Shown piece after piece: positions 11,150 to 21,965 of a stretch of DNA of 64,000 bases (position 1 is its first letter; each line of letters begins with the position of its first letter). The DNA is taken from the NCBI GenBank assembly GCA_963978545.1, contig OZ021729.1, positions 8,790,001 through 8,854,000 of the forward strand, written 5' to 3'. The stretch is from Linyphia triangularis. Taxonomy: Eukaryota; Arthropoda; Arachnida; Araneae; Linyphiidae. A program made the position numbers and the translations under genes. The notes below the pieces were generated by a model. That model ran no database searches, had not been told where the DNA came from, and saw only the letters and a program-made list of their open reading frames with translations.

Positions 11150-12964
11150 TACAGCGTGTCCCCGTATAACCTGGCCGACCTTTATTTTTGACACCGTTGG
11201 TGCTAGATGCATAGTCCCAATTGAAGAAATACTTTAAATCGTTAAAATATTTTAACTGAATAATTTTTACATTAGCAAAGGGATTGGTATAAAAATTACG
11301 GATTATAAATTTTTATATGGTCCCCAGTTCCCCCAACTCATATTTAGAAAAATGTTGCCCATGAAAAAACATTTCAAATAAAAAAAAAATGAAATTTTTT
11401 CGACCAATAGCAACGGTGTTATTAGAGTTTAAAGTTTTAACTCTATTTGGGGGGCCCTTACATAAATTGAAATGAGAAAATATCGTCTTATCGGAATAAG
11501 AGCAAGCTTCTAGACTAGGTTTGATTACGGCAAACAAGTTGTTGTTCATTGCCTAAATGCTCGAAATGTTTTCCTTCGAATAAAATACCTAAGCGCACAC
11601 GTGATTCAAATTCATCTTCAAAAAATTTCAGCATTACAGGCGTAATATACCTGGCAGCGGATAAAGTTCGATTCAGCAAATCTAATAGACTCATCGATTT
11701 TTTTTCATAGACCTTGCTTTTCAATAATCACCAAAGAAAGAAATCTAAAGGACTTAGATCTGAAGATCTAGGAGGCCATTCTACCGGACCTCCATAGCCT
11801 ATTATGTTGTCTTGAAACATGTTGTGTAGTATTGTTCGGCAAAAAGCTGCTTGTAGGGTGGTGCATCATCCTGTTGAAACTACATCTTTATAAGGTCTGA
11901 AGGTCTGCTAACACGACATGGTCATCCTGAAAATCAGGTAATGGTCCTTGTAACAGGTTCGCATACTTTTTACCTGTTAATGTATCAGCAAAAAAGAAAG
12001 GTCCTACTAACGTTTCCTTCCATATGACACACCAAACATTAACGGACCATCGCAGTTGACGCTTGTTTGGACGGATTACAAGGGGATTTTGCAGGGACCA
12101 AAAGTGTGTGTTTTGAATATTTATTACCTCAGTTCTTAAAAACATGCACTCATCAGAAACTAGAATGTTATTCACAAATAATGAATCCAACTCTAGCTTG
12201 TTCATGAGGAAATTGCAGAAACCAAACCATCTATTTTCATCCCCGGGCAAAATCTTTTGCACCAATCGCGAGCGATAAGGATGAGCACCATGTCGATTTA
12301 AGACTCTCCACACATGGGTTTTTGAGTATCCACATGCTTCACTAATGTCCTTGACACTGAATAAGGGAAAGCAACAGCATAGCCCAAAATACCACTCTTG
12401 AATTTTCGGATCGCAGACGTCTTCCTATGCTACCCGTTTCTCGCAAACGCTTTACAACATTTAAAAATTTGGAAATTTTTAGAAATTTACCATTGGAAAT
12501 TAAGCATTTGAAAATTTAATTGCATATTGTCTTGCAGCCACTCGCCTATTTCGATAACATAGTAATATTAGAGAATAATTTTCCTAACGCAATTGCTCTT
12601 TCCCTGTATTTCATTTTGTGTACATGCCCTAAAAATATGTTAATGACCACGGGTGTTAAGTGGTATAAGTCACTAAATTAAATTGTTCGTATCTCCATGA
12701 ATATTGGTCGTACAAATTTCGATTCTTTTTTGTTTGAAATGTTTTTTCATGGGCAACATTTTTCTAAATATGAGTTGAGGGAACTGGGGACCATATAAAA
12801 ATTTACAATCCGTAATTTTTATACCAACCCCTTTCCGAACTTAAAAACTATTCAGTAAAAATATTTTAACGATTTAAAACATTTCTTCAATTGGAACTAT
12901 GCACCTAGGACCAACGGTATCGAAAATAAAGGTCGGCCAGGTTATACAGGAACATCACGCTGTA
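11150..12964 (-). mobile_element. mariner-superfamily transposon, near full length, ~260-bp TIRs
   Basis: The element spans 11152-12962 (1811 bp), starts CAGCGTGTCCCCGTATAACC, ends with an inverted relative, and is bounded by TA on each side. The inverted repeats run to about 11413 and from about 12707. They include ATGGTCCCCAGTTCCC and AATGTTGCCCATGAAAAAAC, with scattered differences that indicate age. A decayed transposase lies between on the minus strand. Confidence 0.9.
11515..12430 (-). pseudogene. Decayed mariner-type DDE transposase
   Basis: Read on the minus strand, the main open part (12313 down to 11888, 141 residues) contains SDECMFLRTEVINIQNTHFW, covering the first catalytic Asp, and RWSVNVWCVIWKETLVGPFF. 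This is the pattern of DDE_3/mariner-like transposases. Further downstream, in another frame, comes IGYGGPVEWPPRSSDLSPLD with the third catalytic acidic residue, then a stop. A 69-residue tail (11724-11515) rich in helical sequence completes the C terminus. An N-terminal helix-turn-helix remnant may lie at about 12330-12430. Several stops and frameshifts make it inactive. It is related to, but not the direct parent of, the shorter element at 5814-6453, whose TIRs differ. Confidence 0.88.
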
Positions 12965-13060
12965 TAAATATGCATCATTTTTAATTCTGATATACTGCCA
13001 AAATGTTTGAAATTATAACCTAAAAATTAAAGAAAATCATCTCAATTGTATATGTATACC

Positions 13061-13333
13061 TTAATGTTTATCACAAATCAAAATTAAAATAGCAAGCGAT
13101 AAAAACCAGGAGCCACCACATATCCATTGGCGTAAGGATTTCAAAAATAAAATAAAATATATTAGACTCTATTTTCGAGTTTTAATTTATGTCATTTCAT
13201 TAAGTGGATCTTTTTCGTACCTACTTACCAAATATCTAGATTTTATAGAAAATAGTTTCTAAACGCACTGGGCTAGAAGCTTGTAGCATAGCGAGTATAG
13301 GGAATGATCATTACTAGGACTTACTCTTCAGGT
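13061..13333 (+). mobile_element. Family A MITE, right half
   Basis: Contains the family A central AAATAAAATAAAATATATTA block and the inverted arm with GTCATTTCATTAAGTGGATC, AATAGTTTCTAAACGCACT, GGGCTAGAAG and GCGAGTATAGGGAATGATC. It complements the left half at 6702-6855. Together they form one MITE now interrupted by about 6.2 kb of other transposons. Confidence 0.85.
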
Positions 13334-13750
13334 AATTAACAAAAAAAATTAAAAAAGAAATGTTTTTCATTTGAAAATATATACTTTTTGTGTTTGTTAT
13401 ACAGCGTTTTAGTCGTATGCTAAGTTAAACAAACTTCAAAGAGCATAGGCATTTGAAAGACCCAAAATTTCAAAATTTGTGACAAATAGCACTGTTTAAT
13501 CAGGCTTAACTTTCCATATTCTTATCATTTTAATCTACAGGAGGGAGATGGGGAGGGGGGGGGGAATTCTTGATATTTTAAGTTATAAAGCACACAAATT
13601 ATACATTTGTATCTTTATAGTTGTTTTAAGAAGAATTTTTACAAGTTTCAAGTGAGGGACAGAAATCCGTATTTCTTACAAATATCCTTTGTCGAATAGT
13701 TAGTATTGGTCGATTTCTATTTTTATTATAATTTGTATTAAGTCATGTTA

Positions 13751-14403
13751 TAGTCTGAGAGGCGACTGCAAATTTTGGACCCCATCGAACATCATTCTGA
13801 ATTCTTTATAGAAATTGGAGAAAAGTGAGTAGATTAGGAATCCACTGGTCTGCCGTGGCAAAAATGGCCGAAACTGATCAATAATCGACTTGGAATAAAT
13901 TGAACTAAAATCCGACTGTCAAATATGTCATAACTTGCCAAAAAGATAACAAACTTTTTCATCTGGCAGCCCACTGCATTTTGATTTTCAATGAGAAAAA
14001 GCGCAAACGATTTCTGATCTCTGGCTCGGAAAACTTGTACCTCTTAAAAGTAAGCCAAATTGGCGACATCAGTTACGTCATCAGTGACGTAATGCTTATT
14101 GCCAATTTGGCTCATTTGTGAAAGATAAGCCATAGCCACACATCCGAATCGTCTGCAACCTTCTTAATTGAAAATTAAAGAGTGAGGGTTACCAAATAAA
14201 AAAAATTCTCATTATTTGGCAAGCTATGGCGCATATGGCAATCGGATTTAGTTCAACTTATTAAAAGCTGATTTTTGACCAGGTTCGGCCATTTTTGCCA
14301 TGGCAGACCAGTGGATTCGTAATCTACACACTTTTCTCCAATTTCTATAAAAAAATTCAGAATGATGTTCAGTGGGGTCCAAAAATTGCAGTGTCTCAGT
14401 CTA
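13751..14403. mobile_element. TIR MITE (649 bp) inserted in the 270-bp repeat, copy 1
   Basis: Spans 13753-14401 between TA dinucleotides. The arm carries CTGAGAGGCGACTGCAAATT, AGAAATTGGAGAAAAGTGAG, TAGATTAGGAATCCACTGGT and TGGCAAAAATGGCCG, and the right end carries the inverse. The centre includes an inverted AAGTAAGCCAAATTGGCGAC-like segment. No coding potential. A second copy lies at 58237-58893. Confidence 0.88.
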
Positions 14404-15084
14404 TTAGAGTTAATAGATAAATTAATATCACCTAAACAACTCAAAGCGCCATGCTCGTTGATCATACTTAAATTGGATCACGATCAATCATCTTTCTTTA
14501 TATTTTAAGTTAAACACACAAATTCTACTTTTTCATCTCTTGAGTTGTTGTTGTTGAAAGGAGTATTTTTATTAGAAATATCACGTGAACGACTGAAATC
14601 CCAATGTCTTACAAGTATCCTTTGTTTTGGTCAATTTTCATCTTTATTAGAATTCGCGTTAAGTTATGTTAGAATGAGTTCAAAAATAAATTAATATCAA
14701 CGGAACAATTCAAAGCGCTATGTTCGTTGATGATATTTAAATTGGATTACGATGGATAATCTTTCTTTATATTTTAAGTTAAAATTATACTTTTTCATCT
14801 TTTGAGTTGTTGTAAGGAGAATTTTTTGTCACGAGAGGGACAGAAATCCCATTTTCTTACAAATATCCTTTGTTGAATAGTTAGTCTTGGTTGCATTCCA
14901 TTTTTATTATAATTCACATTAAGGTATGTTAGTGTTAATCGATATATTAATATCACTGAAACAATTGGATACAATGGAATCAATTCAAAGCGCTATTGGT
15001 ATAGAAATCCCAATATCTTACAAATACTCTTTGTAGAATATTTAGTCTTAGTCAATTTCCATTTTTATAATAACTCTCATTAAG

Positions 15085-15825
15085 GGGGTCCAGTACCGAA
15101 ATTTCAACAAAAATCGCTTTTTTTTCTTTCTTTTTTTTTAAATAGTTTATGCATTCCTGATGAGAATGATGTTTTTATCTTATTCCCCCGGTGATTAGAG
15201 CTCCACAAAATTACCTGTTATTCAAACATCATTAATGGGCGTAACGCCTTGAAACATCTGCTTAAAATGCTTTTTTCGTGCACTTGTGTTTTTCACAGAT
15301 GTTGCAAATTCAAATCGATATATCTCTAGAACCATTAATAACTGGCAATTCAAATTTTTGGAGCATTTAATTTATATAGTCTTAAACATTTTCTTTTCAC
15401 AGAATTTTAGTTTTAAAATTTTGTTTTAAAATATAACATTTTGCGTACAGGATAACATTAAAAAAAAGTAAAAATTTAAAAATTTAACTTTGAGAATTTT
15501 TAAAAAATTTTTTAATTCACTCATCGAAATTCTGTAAGGACAAAAAAAAATTTATGTAATTATGTATTACAGAAAGCTTTCATTTTGAAAAAAAAATATT
15601 TTTTCTTGACTTATATCAAAATACGCAAACATAAATTATCATGGATTTTTCTTAGTTTTTAATTTTTTTTTAAATAAATAAACACAATATTTTTTTTAAA
15701 AAACTATTTTCTCAGACATATAAATAGTATCTCATGCATATAAATAGTATCTCATGCATAAGATAAATTTTTGACGAAAAAATATTTATAAATAAAGTTT
15801 TTATTTTTAGTATAGAACCCCCTTA
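15085..15825. mobile_element. AT-rich inverted-end element within the 270-bp repeat
   Basis: About 737 bp of strongly AT-rich sequence bounded by TTAAGGGGGTCCAGTA and the inverse of a TAAGGGGGTTCTATACTA end. It interrupts the CATTAAGTTATGTTA block of the tandem unit. The interior contains a 23-bp direct duplication of CATATAAATAGTATCTCATG near 15718. The TTAA-like left junction hints at piggyBac-type targeting, but the right junction reads TTAC, so the class is uncertain. Confidence 0.55.
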
Positions 15826-15919
15826 CGTTATGTTATAGTAAATCGATAAATTAATATCAACGAAACAAATCAAAGCGGTATGTCCGTTGATCGTCTTTAA
15901 ATTGGATCATCTTTCTTCA

Positions 15920-16183
15920 AAAGTTTGGGAACCTCCGCGTTCGACAACTCCCTCCCAACTTCCAAAGGGCAGAAAACGCCGACCACCAACACGAGATATC
16001 TTCCTTCCCGATCACTCCAAAGAAGACACGAGAGGGCGCGGACGCAAAAGCCTCCCGATCCGACAGGCACAACCACCCGGTCAAGTTCATTACTGCGCAG
16101 ACGATCCGTTCCTCCACTCCAGTCTATCTTCTCCCCAGACAGCATCGTTCGGGTGGCTCGACGAACGATGCATCACTCCCGGG
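15920..16183 (+). promoter_or_regulatory. GC/CpG-rich 5' region and probable 5'UTR of the gene exon
   Basis: Base composition switches sharply from AT-rich to GC- and CpG-rich at about 15920 and stays so to about 16610. No TATA box or clear initiator was recognised, so the transcription start is unknown. The frame of the downstream exon stays open back to an ATG at 15887, but that ATG lies in the tandem repeat. The stretch between lacks a recognisable domain and precedes a good signal peptide, so it is taken as untranslated. Confidence 0.5.
16142..16171 (+). promoter_or_regulatory. Perfect 10-bp hairpin in the 5'UTR
   Basis: GCATCGTTCG (16142-16151) pairs exactly with CGAACGATGC (16162-16171) around a 10-nt loop. 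It lies 12 nt before the main ATG, and its 3' arm contains an upstream ATG (16168). Placed here it could slow scanning ribosomes. A regulatory role is inference. Confidence 0.6.
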
Positions 16184-16194
16184 ATGCCTCGTAG
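16168..16194 (+). CDS. Short uORF overlapping the main start codon
   Basis: ATG at 16168 with A at -3 opens an 8-codon frame, MHHSRDAS, closing at TAG 16192-16194. It overlaps the main ATG at 16184 in a different frame, so a ribosome using it could not reinitiate at the main start without backing up. The uATG is inside the 3' arm of the 10-bp hairpin. This is a plausible dampener of translation; whether the transcript includes it is unknown. Confidence 0.4.
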   Translation: MHHSRDAS

Positions 16195-16601
16195 CCCGCC
16201 ACTCCTGCTAATCCTCGCGGCGGCCGTACTATCATCGGGGTGCCCCCTCTTGCCCCTGCCTCTGACGGCCCCGGGCAAGGCCCTCCTCGCACCAATTGTC
16301 TTCCACGGCCGTCTGTCAGCATTGGCGCGGAGAGGGCCCGCAGTCCAGCAAGCCACATTCAAAGTGGACAGAGTCCTCAAGGGCCTCCCAAAGGATACCA
16401 AAGGTGCGGTGGTGGAATTTAGTTTGAGGAACTCTTCGGGCCGGTGTCGTGGGGTGGCATTCGAGGAGGACTTGTTGAGGCTGGCCCACAGATACGTGGT
16501 GTTTGCGGCCAGGAAGAAGAGGCAGAGGATGATCGCCGTGGCCGTGCCGGAACCGTACGCGAAGAGACGGGCAGTGGCGAGAGTGCTCTGTGATGACTGT
16601 G
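16184..16601 (+). CDS. First coding exon of a secreted protein (vein/neuregulin- or agrin NtA-like domain)
   Basis: The 139 residues begin with a classic signal peptide (MPRSPPLLLILAAAVLSSGC). A conserved-looking domain follows, with LLAPIVFHGRLSAL, QQATFKVDRVLKGLPKD, VVEFSLRNSSGRCRG, LAHRYVVFAARKKRQR and ARVLCDDC. The beta-strand-like alternation, the basic VLKG motif and the two or three cysteines recall the N-terminal domain of arthropod vein/neuregulin-type EGF ligands, or the agrin NtA/NTR OB fold. I cannot decide between them without a search. NSS is a possible N-glycosylation site. The start at 16184 has G at -3 and directly precedes the signal sequence. The exon ends TGTG|GTGAGT at 16601/16602 (phase 1), typical of extracellular-domain exons; the frame beyond decays into low-information residues and a stop. 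GC and CpG content are far above the surroundings. No following exon was recognised downstream in the window. Confidence 0.72.
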
Positions 16602-16607
16602 GTGAGT
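16602..16607 (+). other. Splice donor GTGAGT of the first coding exon
   Basis: G|GTGAGT matches the consensus 5' splice site. It coincides with the end of the GC-rich island and with loss of coding character in the frame, so it is preferred over reading through to the stop near 16690. Confidence 0.7.
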
Positions 16608-19239
16608 GGATAGTTTTTGTGTTGGTTGTGCTCCAGATCTGGTGTGGATTGCCGTGTTCAGAAGGTGTAGATTTGGGGATGGTGTGGTAGTGCAGTGACT
16701 TCTGCCGGGTGAGATGGAGTTTGAAATTTCTAAAAAAAAAAAAAATTTGACAGATTGTAAGGAATGCTAGGTATACGTGTTAACTGCAGCTGTTCTAGAG
16801 ATGAATTCTTCACTTAAAAAAAAGAAAAGGCTTGTAGAATCTGCGATAAAAAATTTAAGTTTAGTTAACTTTCGTAAAATTTAAAATAAAAACTAAAAAG
16901 AAATTTTAATTGTTGAGGTATGTATTTAAGACACTGCATTTCAAACTTAGAACCCCTTCTCCCACCCACACTTTTTGAGCAAATGAAGTTTTACATAACT
17001 GCATCCAAATCTTTAAAAAGACTAAATTCAACTTCCAGCAAAAGCAGATACCTCTGGCCATATTACAAAAGAAATGTAAATAGGACAACTCTAGTGACAG
17101 AAATAACTTCACGAATAATTTTAAAATGTATTAAGTATCATGGAAATTCAAAAGATAAAAATTCAGAATGTATACCTTAACAAAATTGCCCTTAATCAGA
17201 ACTTAATAATTATTTAGAGCTCGTAAGAAAGCGCTTTTAAGATGCAAAGTTTTGACAAACTATTGCAGTTATTACTTTAAACTAATTCTTGGAATTGTAT
17301 GAGATGCAATTACCTCGTGAAAATTAAATAATAATTTTTCAGATCTTACACTTAAAGTTTTATTAATAACGATAATTTTACATTTATATAGTTTGATAAA
17401 AAATATAAATTTATACAAATTTTCGCATGCATACACATATGCACTGGTATTTTTAAAATTTAGTTTTTGAAAAAAAATCGCTGATTTAACCACCGAAAAA
17501 GTTATTATTGTAAAATAGGCAATTAGTTATGCTGCAATTTTCGCTTGATTGCGCAATAAATTAGGTTCGAGCATAACTCATTTTCCGAAACAAACTATAG
17601 TACAAATCAGCGAAATAACTATTTTAACAAAATAAGCCATTAGTAATGCTAAAATTTTCATTTGATTGTGCATTCAGTTAAGTTCATGTTATTAGAGTAT
17701 TGTTCAAATTTTCGCAGAAAAAAAAGTTATATAAAGATGAGTTATATAGATTTTTCACCACGATGTAAAGCAATTTAAAAGTCTTTATATATCTCTCAAC
17801 CACCTTTATGTTTACATTTTGGAAGAATACAATTGAGTAACTGATAAGAAATCTTTCATGCTAATAATGATGTAACGAAGTCTTTCCAGACGTTATAAAA
17901 AAAAATGTTTAGTAAAAATTCTTCCATTCTTTTTCTCAAGTTGAATGAACTTTAGGTATAAAAATTGTATCCTTATATTCAAACTTTCCAAATACTTTCA
18001 AGGTCAAATAACTCCTATGAATTTAAATTGCGTCAGCAAAATGTCTGATAAAAATTAGCATGGAATCAAATATTATAGTTGTTCAACTACGCAAAATCTA
18101 AATAATAAAAATAAATTATACAATTTAAATATTCCGTTCATAAAACAATAAATGTATTTTAAAAACTTTCACGTTCAAAGCTATATTGAGCAAAACAAAT
18201 TATCCAACAAAGCTACACTTTTATAATTCTTGGATTGCAAATTATTATGCGTTATTTACATCAACCTTGAAAATTAAGCAATTACCTTGCATTTCACGTA
18301 GAGACACATAATCAAAAGCATTCTAATTTGATAAATTCAAATACAATTGTATCACTAATATAACTTTTTACTCGGATATAACTATATGCAAATATTGCAT
18401 TCAGTAGCTTACAATACTCATTTTGCTATTTTATAATACTCATTTCAAAAATACGCTATCCTTGTTAAGACTTGTTATATTTTTATCTTTTGAGCTCTGA
18501 ATCATTTTTTTTTTCTTTTTTCTTTCTTTTTTTATCTGTTAGGGAATTACTTTTTCCCAATGTAAAATTAAAAAGTAATATACGATGGTGCAAATTACTA
18601 TCAAAATTTCATAATTGGTAAATTCAGAATTCATATCACTTCTGGAGCACTAGAGTTCTAAAACTTTGTGAAACATTAATATATTTATATGAGACTTTTT
18701 ATATATGTGATGCGGTACAAATATTTTATTACGATGCAATGTTTACTTAACAGCAAAGCATTTATCTCTAAAAAGTATCAAGGTTTTATTACTAAGTTTA
18801 AATATAAAGGAGAGTTTTGTAAATATAAGGTTAAATATAAAGGAAAATTAAACTTAAGAAAAACTCTCTCTTGAAAGCCATTAATTTTTTTTTTTAAAAA
18901 GTGTGTGATTGTAACGAATCAAGTACATATTTTCCTCAATATTGCTCCTGTTAAACCTTTACAATTGCCCTTAGAAATTATAAATATGCCTTATAATAAC
19001 TCCCTTTAAATTTCCCTATAAATTTGTATGAATTAAGGAGTGATATATTGACTTGTGGTACTCAAAAATAAAATTTTAAAAAAATGAGGGTAAATAGCAT
19101 TTCAAAATTTTTAGATGGTATTGTATCAGATTTCAATAGAAAAATGTTATTATAAATTAAAAAATGAATATTGATACAATTAAAAACATTTTAATACCAT
19201 AAACCAACACGATACATAAAAATAAAAATGCTTACTCTT

Positions 19240-19273
<34 letters not shown>

Positions 19274-20864
19274 CATTTTTCTTTTCTTTTTCTTTTCTGA
19301 AGCAATTTCAGTTAACTTACTGAAATAAACTTTATTAAGTTAATTTAAATTTAAGATTAACCATGTTTTACTGTATTGTGTTTTTGACTAATCATGAGTT
19401 GTGCTTATTTACAAATGCTAAAAAAGTATTCAACTTACTCAGTCCGAATTTATGCGCATTTGTATAGCATTTAATGGCAAAGAGACTGTATTGAAACAAT
19501 ATATTGAAAACACATTAAACCTTTATATATTTCTATAGCATAACTTTTAAAAAACAAACACATCTTTTAATGAGCATAATTACCACAAATGTTTTCTAAT
19601 TTAACTGCTTCTAGTAATAGCTTGTAATAAGCAACAATAATGAATCATTAAATATAAAAATCAACTACCCTTAACTGTCAAATAAAAAGTATTATATGCG
19701 ATAAATATTGAATTTACTAATTTGTTGAGATGTAAGCTGGACCAATTCTTGATGAGACAGTCCAGGTTCATGACATCATTAACCTACTTGTATCCATGTG
19801 TCAATATGTCTATTTTCTGACATTGTATAAACCGAGAAGAATCATCACTTTACAATGACTATTTTCTCCTTAAGAATATGTCACAGTTAGCCTTGGTAAC
19901 GCCTAAAACCGTTTATCGTGTTTTGCTCACTCTGTTAAAAATAATTATGAAAACATTCTTAATTGTTATATTTAGTGATTACTTTATTGAAGAAAGAAAA
20001 TAACGTAAAATAATTACGTAGTGTACTTTATCTGTGTATTTTTTTCGTCTTATCGTACTTATATGTAAACGCGTGCTGACCGAAGTAAATATTAATTAAA
20101 AAAAAACTGATGGTTAACTTTGATACACACAGAGATTTTTTGAACCTTGAACTTAACGGCAGCGTCAGAATTTATCTTTGGATAATTTCGAATATGTTTT
20201 CTTTTATTGAATTAGTAGTTAGAACTATCTTGACCTTGGGGGACATTACGTTAAAATCAATTTTTAAGTATAAAATGCTCAATTCAGAGCTAATTCCAAT
20301 AAATTACCTACCAGTTCACTGTTCCGTGACGAATGATTATTTTGTTATTATCTTGTTTTATTACTGAATGCAATGTCATTCGAATATAAATTATGAGAGA
20401 GATGAAATTTTTTTAGATTCTATTCTCTTACTGTTTTTGAAATGTTATTTAGCTTATATAGCTTGTCGTTTAAAAAAAAAAAAAACTTAGAACGTAGCAC
20501 TGGATTATACGTTTAAAGTATTACAACCATACCACAAAATTTCATTACTTTTAACAACTTGTAATAAGTACCATGACGTTTCTGCAATTTGTTTTAACTA
20601 TAATTAGATCTACAATATGTATACAATATTTCAATAAGAAACACTGAATAAATTAAAGTTAATAATTAAGTTGATATTGAATAATTGGGGGGGGGGGGGA
20701 GTGATTGAAAAGCGAGCAGCAGGGAATACAACTTCACAAACTCTGAACCGGTCTTTGAAAGTTTGAAAACCTCAGCACTAGACAATTGCTCTAAGTTCGA
20801 GTTCGTGATACAAGTATGTTTTAAGATTAATATTACTTGTTTTTGTGGTTACTTATTGTTACTA
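16608..20864 (+). other. Presumed first-intron sequence, nothing else recognised
   Basis: AT-rich sequence with no recognised exon, RNA gene or bounded transposon. Contains a poly-T tract at about 19243-19273. All frames here are short and motif-free. Intron status rests on the donor at 16602. Confidence 0.45.
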
Positions 20865-21965
20865 TACCTCCAGACGACGTTAATTGAGCCTTGAGTATGC
20901 GTTGTAGTATGTGTCCATCCGCGTAAAGATGTAGTCCCCGACAAATCCCAACTTTTATAGTAATATTGATAACCTGTGCATATAATTAACTTAAATATAT
21001 TGTTACGAATTTCTGTATATTTGTAAATATTTCGTAGCATTAATTATGTAAAAAGATAAATTTATGTACACTTCGCATAAGGCAGTGCAAGAGTTCTTTA
21101 CTTGGCTTCCCTGCAATATGTGTCATAATGCTTGATAACGAGTTTTACAGAGATAACGTTGGGAAGCGAGTTTTACAAGGAGCAGGGCATTTAACATTAT
21201 GGTAATGGCAATCTCGCCAAATTGCGAGATAAAGCCAAGTTGGCAACGGTTTTGGCGACTAATTTTTGTTGCCAAACTTGGCGACCATTTGGCGACATTT
21301 TCGGTCCCCATGTACATGTATAGGACTTTTCGACTATGATCTGGAAAGTCCTCCAAATTTCTATCTCTAGAAGATTCACGAAGGATTGACTTTCCCATAT
21401 AAGCCCGGCCATGAGTTGAGTGAGTGGAGTCAGTTAATTGAGTCACTGAGCTAGTTATTTGAGTCCGTTAGTCAGTTAGTTGACTGAAATTACTGAGTTG
21501 AGCTACTGAGTTAGCTGTCTCTCAGTGAGCATTCAGAGTAGTTCTAAAGCGAACTGTATTGCATTGTCATTTGCGGCGATTTGTAGCAGTTGTGAAATTT
21601 TTTTCAACTGCTGTTTGAGCTCTGTTGTTGTGTAAAGAGCTGTATTGAGTCTTCTAGAACGAGAAGTTCAGGTTTTGTAAAAGAATCTGCGAAGAGTTAT
21701 ATCGGAATAAATTTCTGCAAGTTTCGATCTGCTTTGGCTTCAAATCTTTCAAACCCATCCACGCAACAATATGTTGATAACAAAAAGAGCATTTCTACTT
21801 TTACATTTTAACTAATATTTTACTTTTTTTAACTACAGATACTATAAGAGTGTTAATGAATCGGTCATACATCGTTCCAATCAGCCAATCAGGATGGTGT
21901 AAAAAACCGGTTCACACATCGTTACAGCGTATTCAATGACCTCAAGTAAGCTTGTCCCAATTTAT
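20865..21965 (+). repeat. Dispersed repeat family D, copy interrupted by a solo LTR
   Basis: Left part 20865-21000 (TTGAGCCTTGAGTATGCG, AAATCCCAACTTTTATAGTA) and right part 21769-21965 (ATGTTGATAACAAAAAGAGC, CATCGTTCCAATCAGCCAAT). Both match, in reverse complement, a continuous stretch at about 33455-33797. Further segments occur at 35144-35214. Non-coding; class unknown. Confidence 0.75.
20997..21772 (+). mobile_element. Solo LTR, gypsy-like, 768 bp, with ATAT target duplication
   Basis: Spans 21001-21768, starts TGTTACGAATTTCTG and ends CCACGCAACA (TG...CA). ATAT flanks it on both sides. A TATA-like CCCATATAAGCCCGG occurs near 21395 and an AATAAA near 21706. The second family D copy at about 33600-33680 runs straight through the equivalent point with a single ATAT, so it represents the empty site. 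No internal retroviral-type genes remain, so the LTR was left by recombination between two LTRs. Confidence 0.88.

Larger units (their letters stand above)
13567..15905 (+). repeat. Degenerate ~270-bp tandem repeat (about four units)
   Basis: Recurring blocks are TTTCTTTATATTTTAAGTT, TTACAAATATCCTTTGTTG, CATTAAGTTATGTTA, AATTAATATCA and TCAAAGCGCTATGTTCGTTGA. The TCAAAGCG block recurs at 14441, 14710, 14985 and 15870. The first spacing is 269 bp and the second 275 bp; the last is stretched by an inserted element and shortened by a deletion. The last unit ends within about 20 bp of the GC-rich gene island. Confidence 0.8.

Noticed and set aside
15887..16183. Upstream in-frame extension of the gene exon to the ATG at 15887
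   Set aside because: That ATG lies in the tandem repeat, the added residues have no domain, and the internal Met at 16184 starts a textbook signal peptide.
15897..16422. Overlapping long frames on both strands across the GC-rich island
   Set aside because: GC-rich DNA has few stops; only the + frame with signal peptide, domain-like pattern and matching donor is credible.
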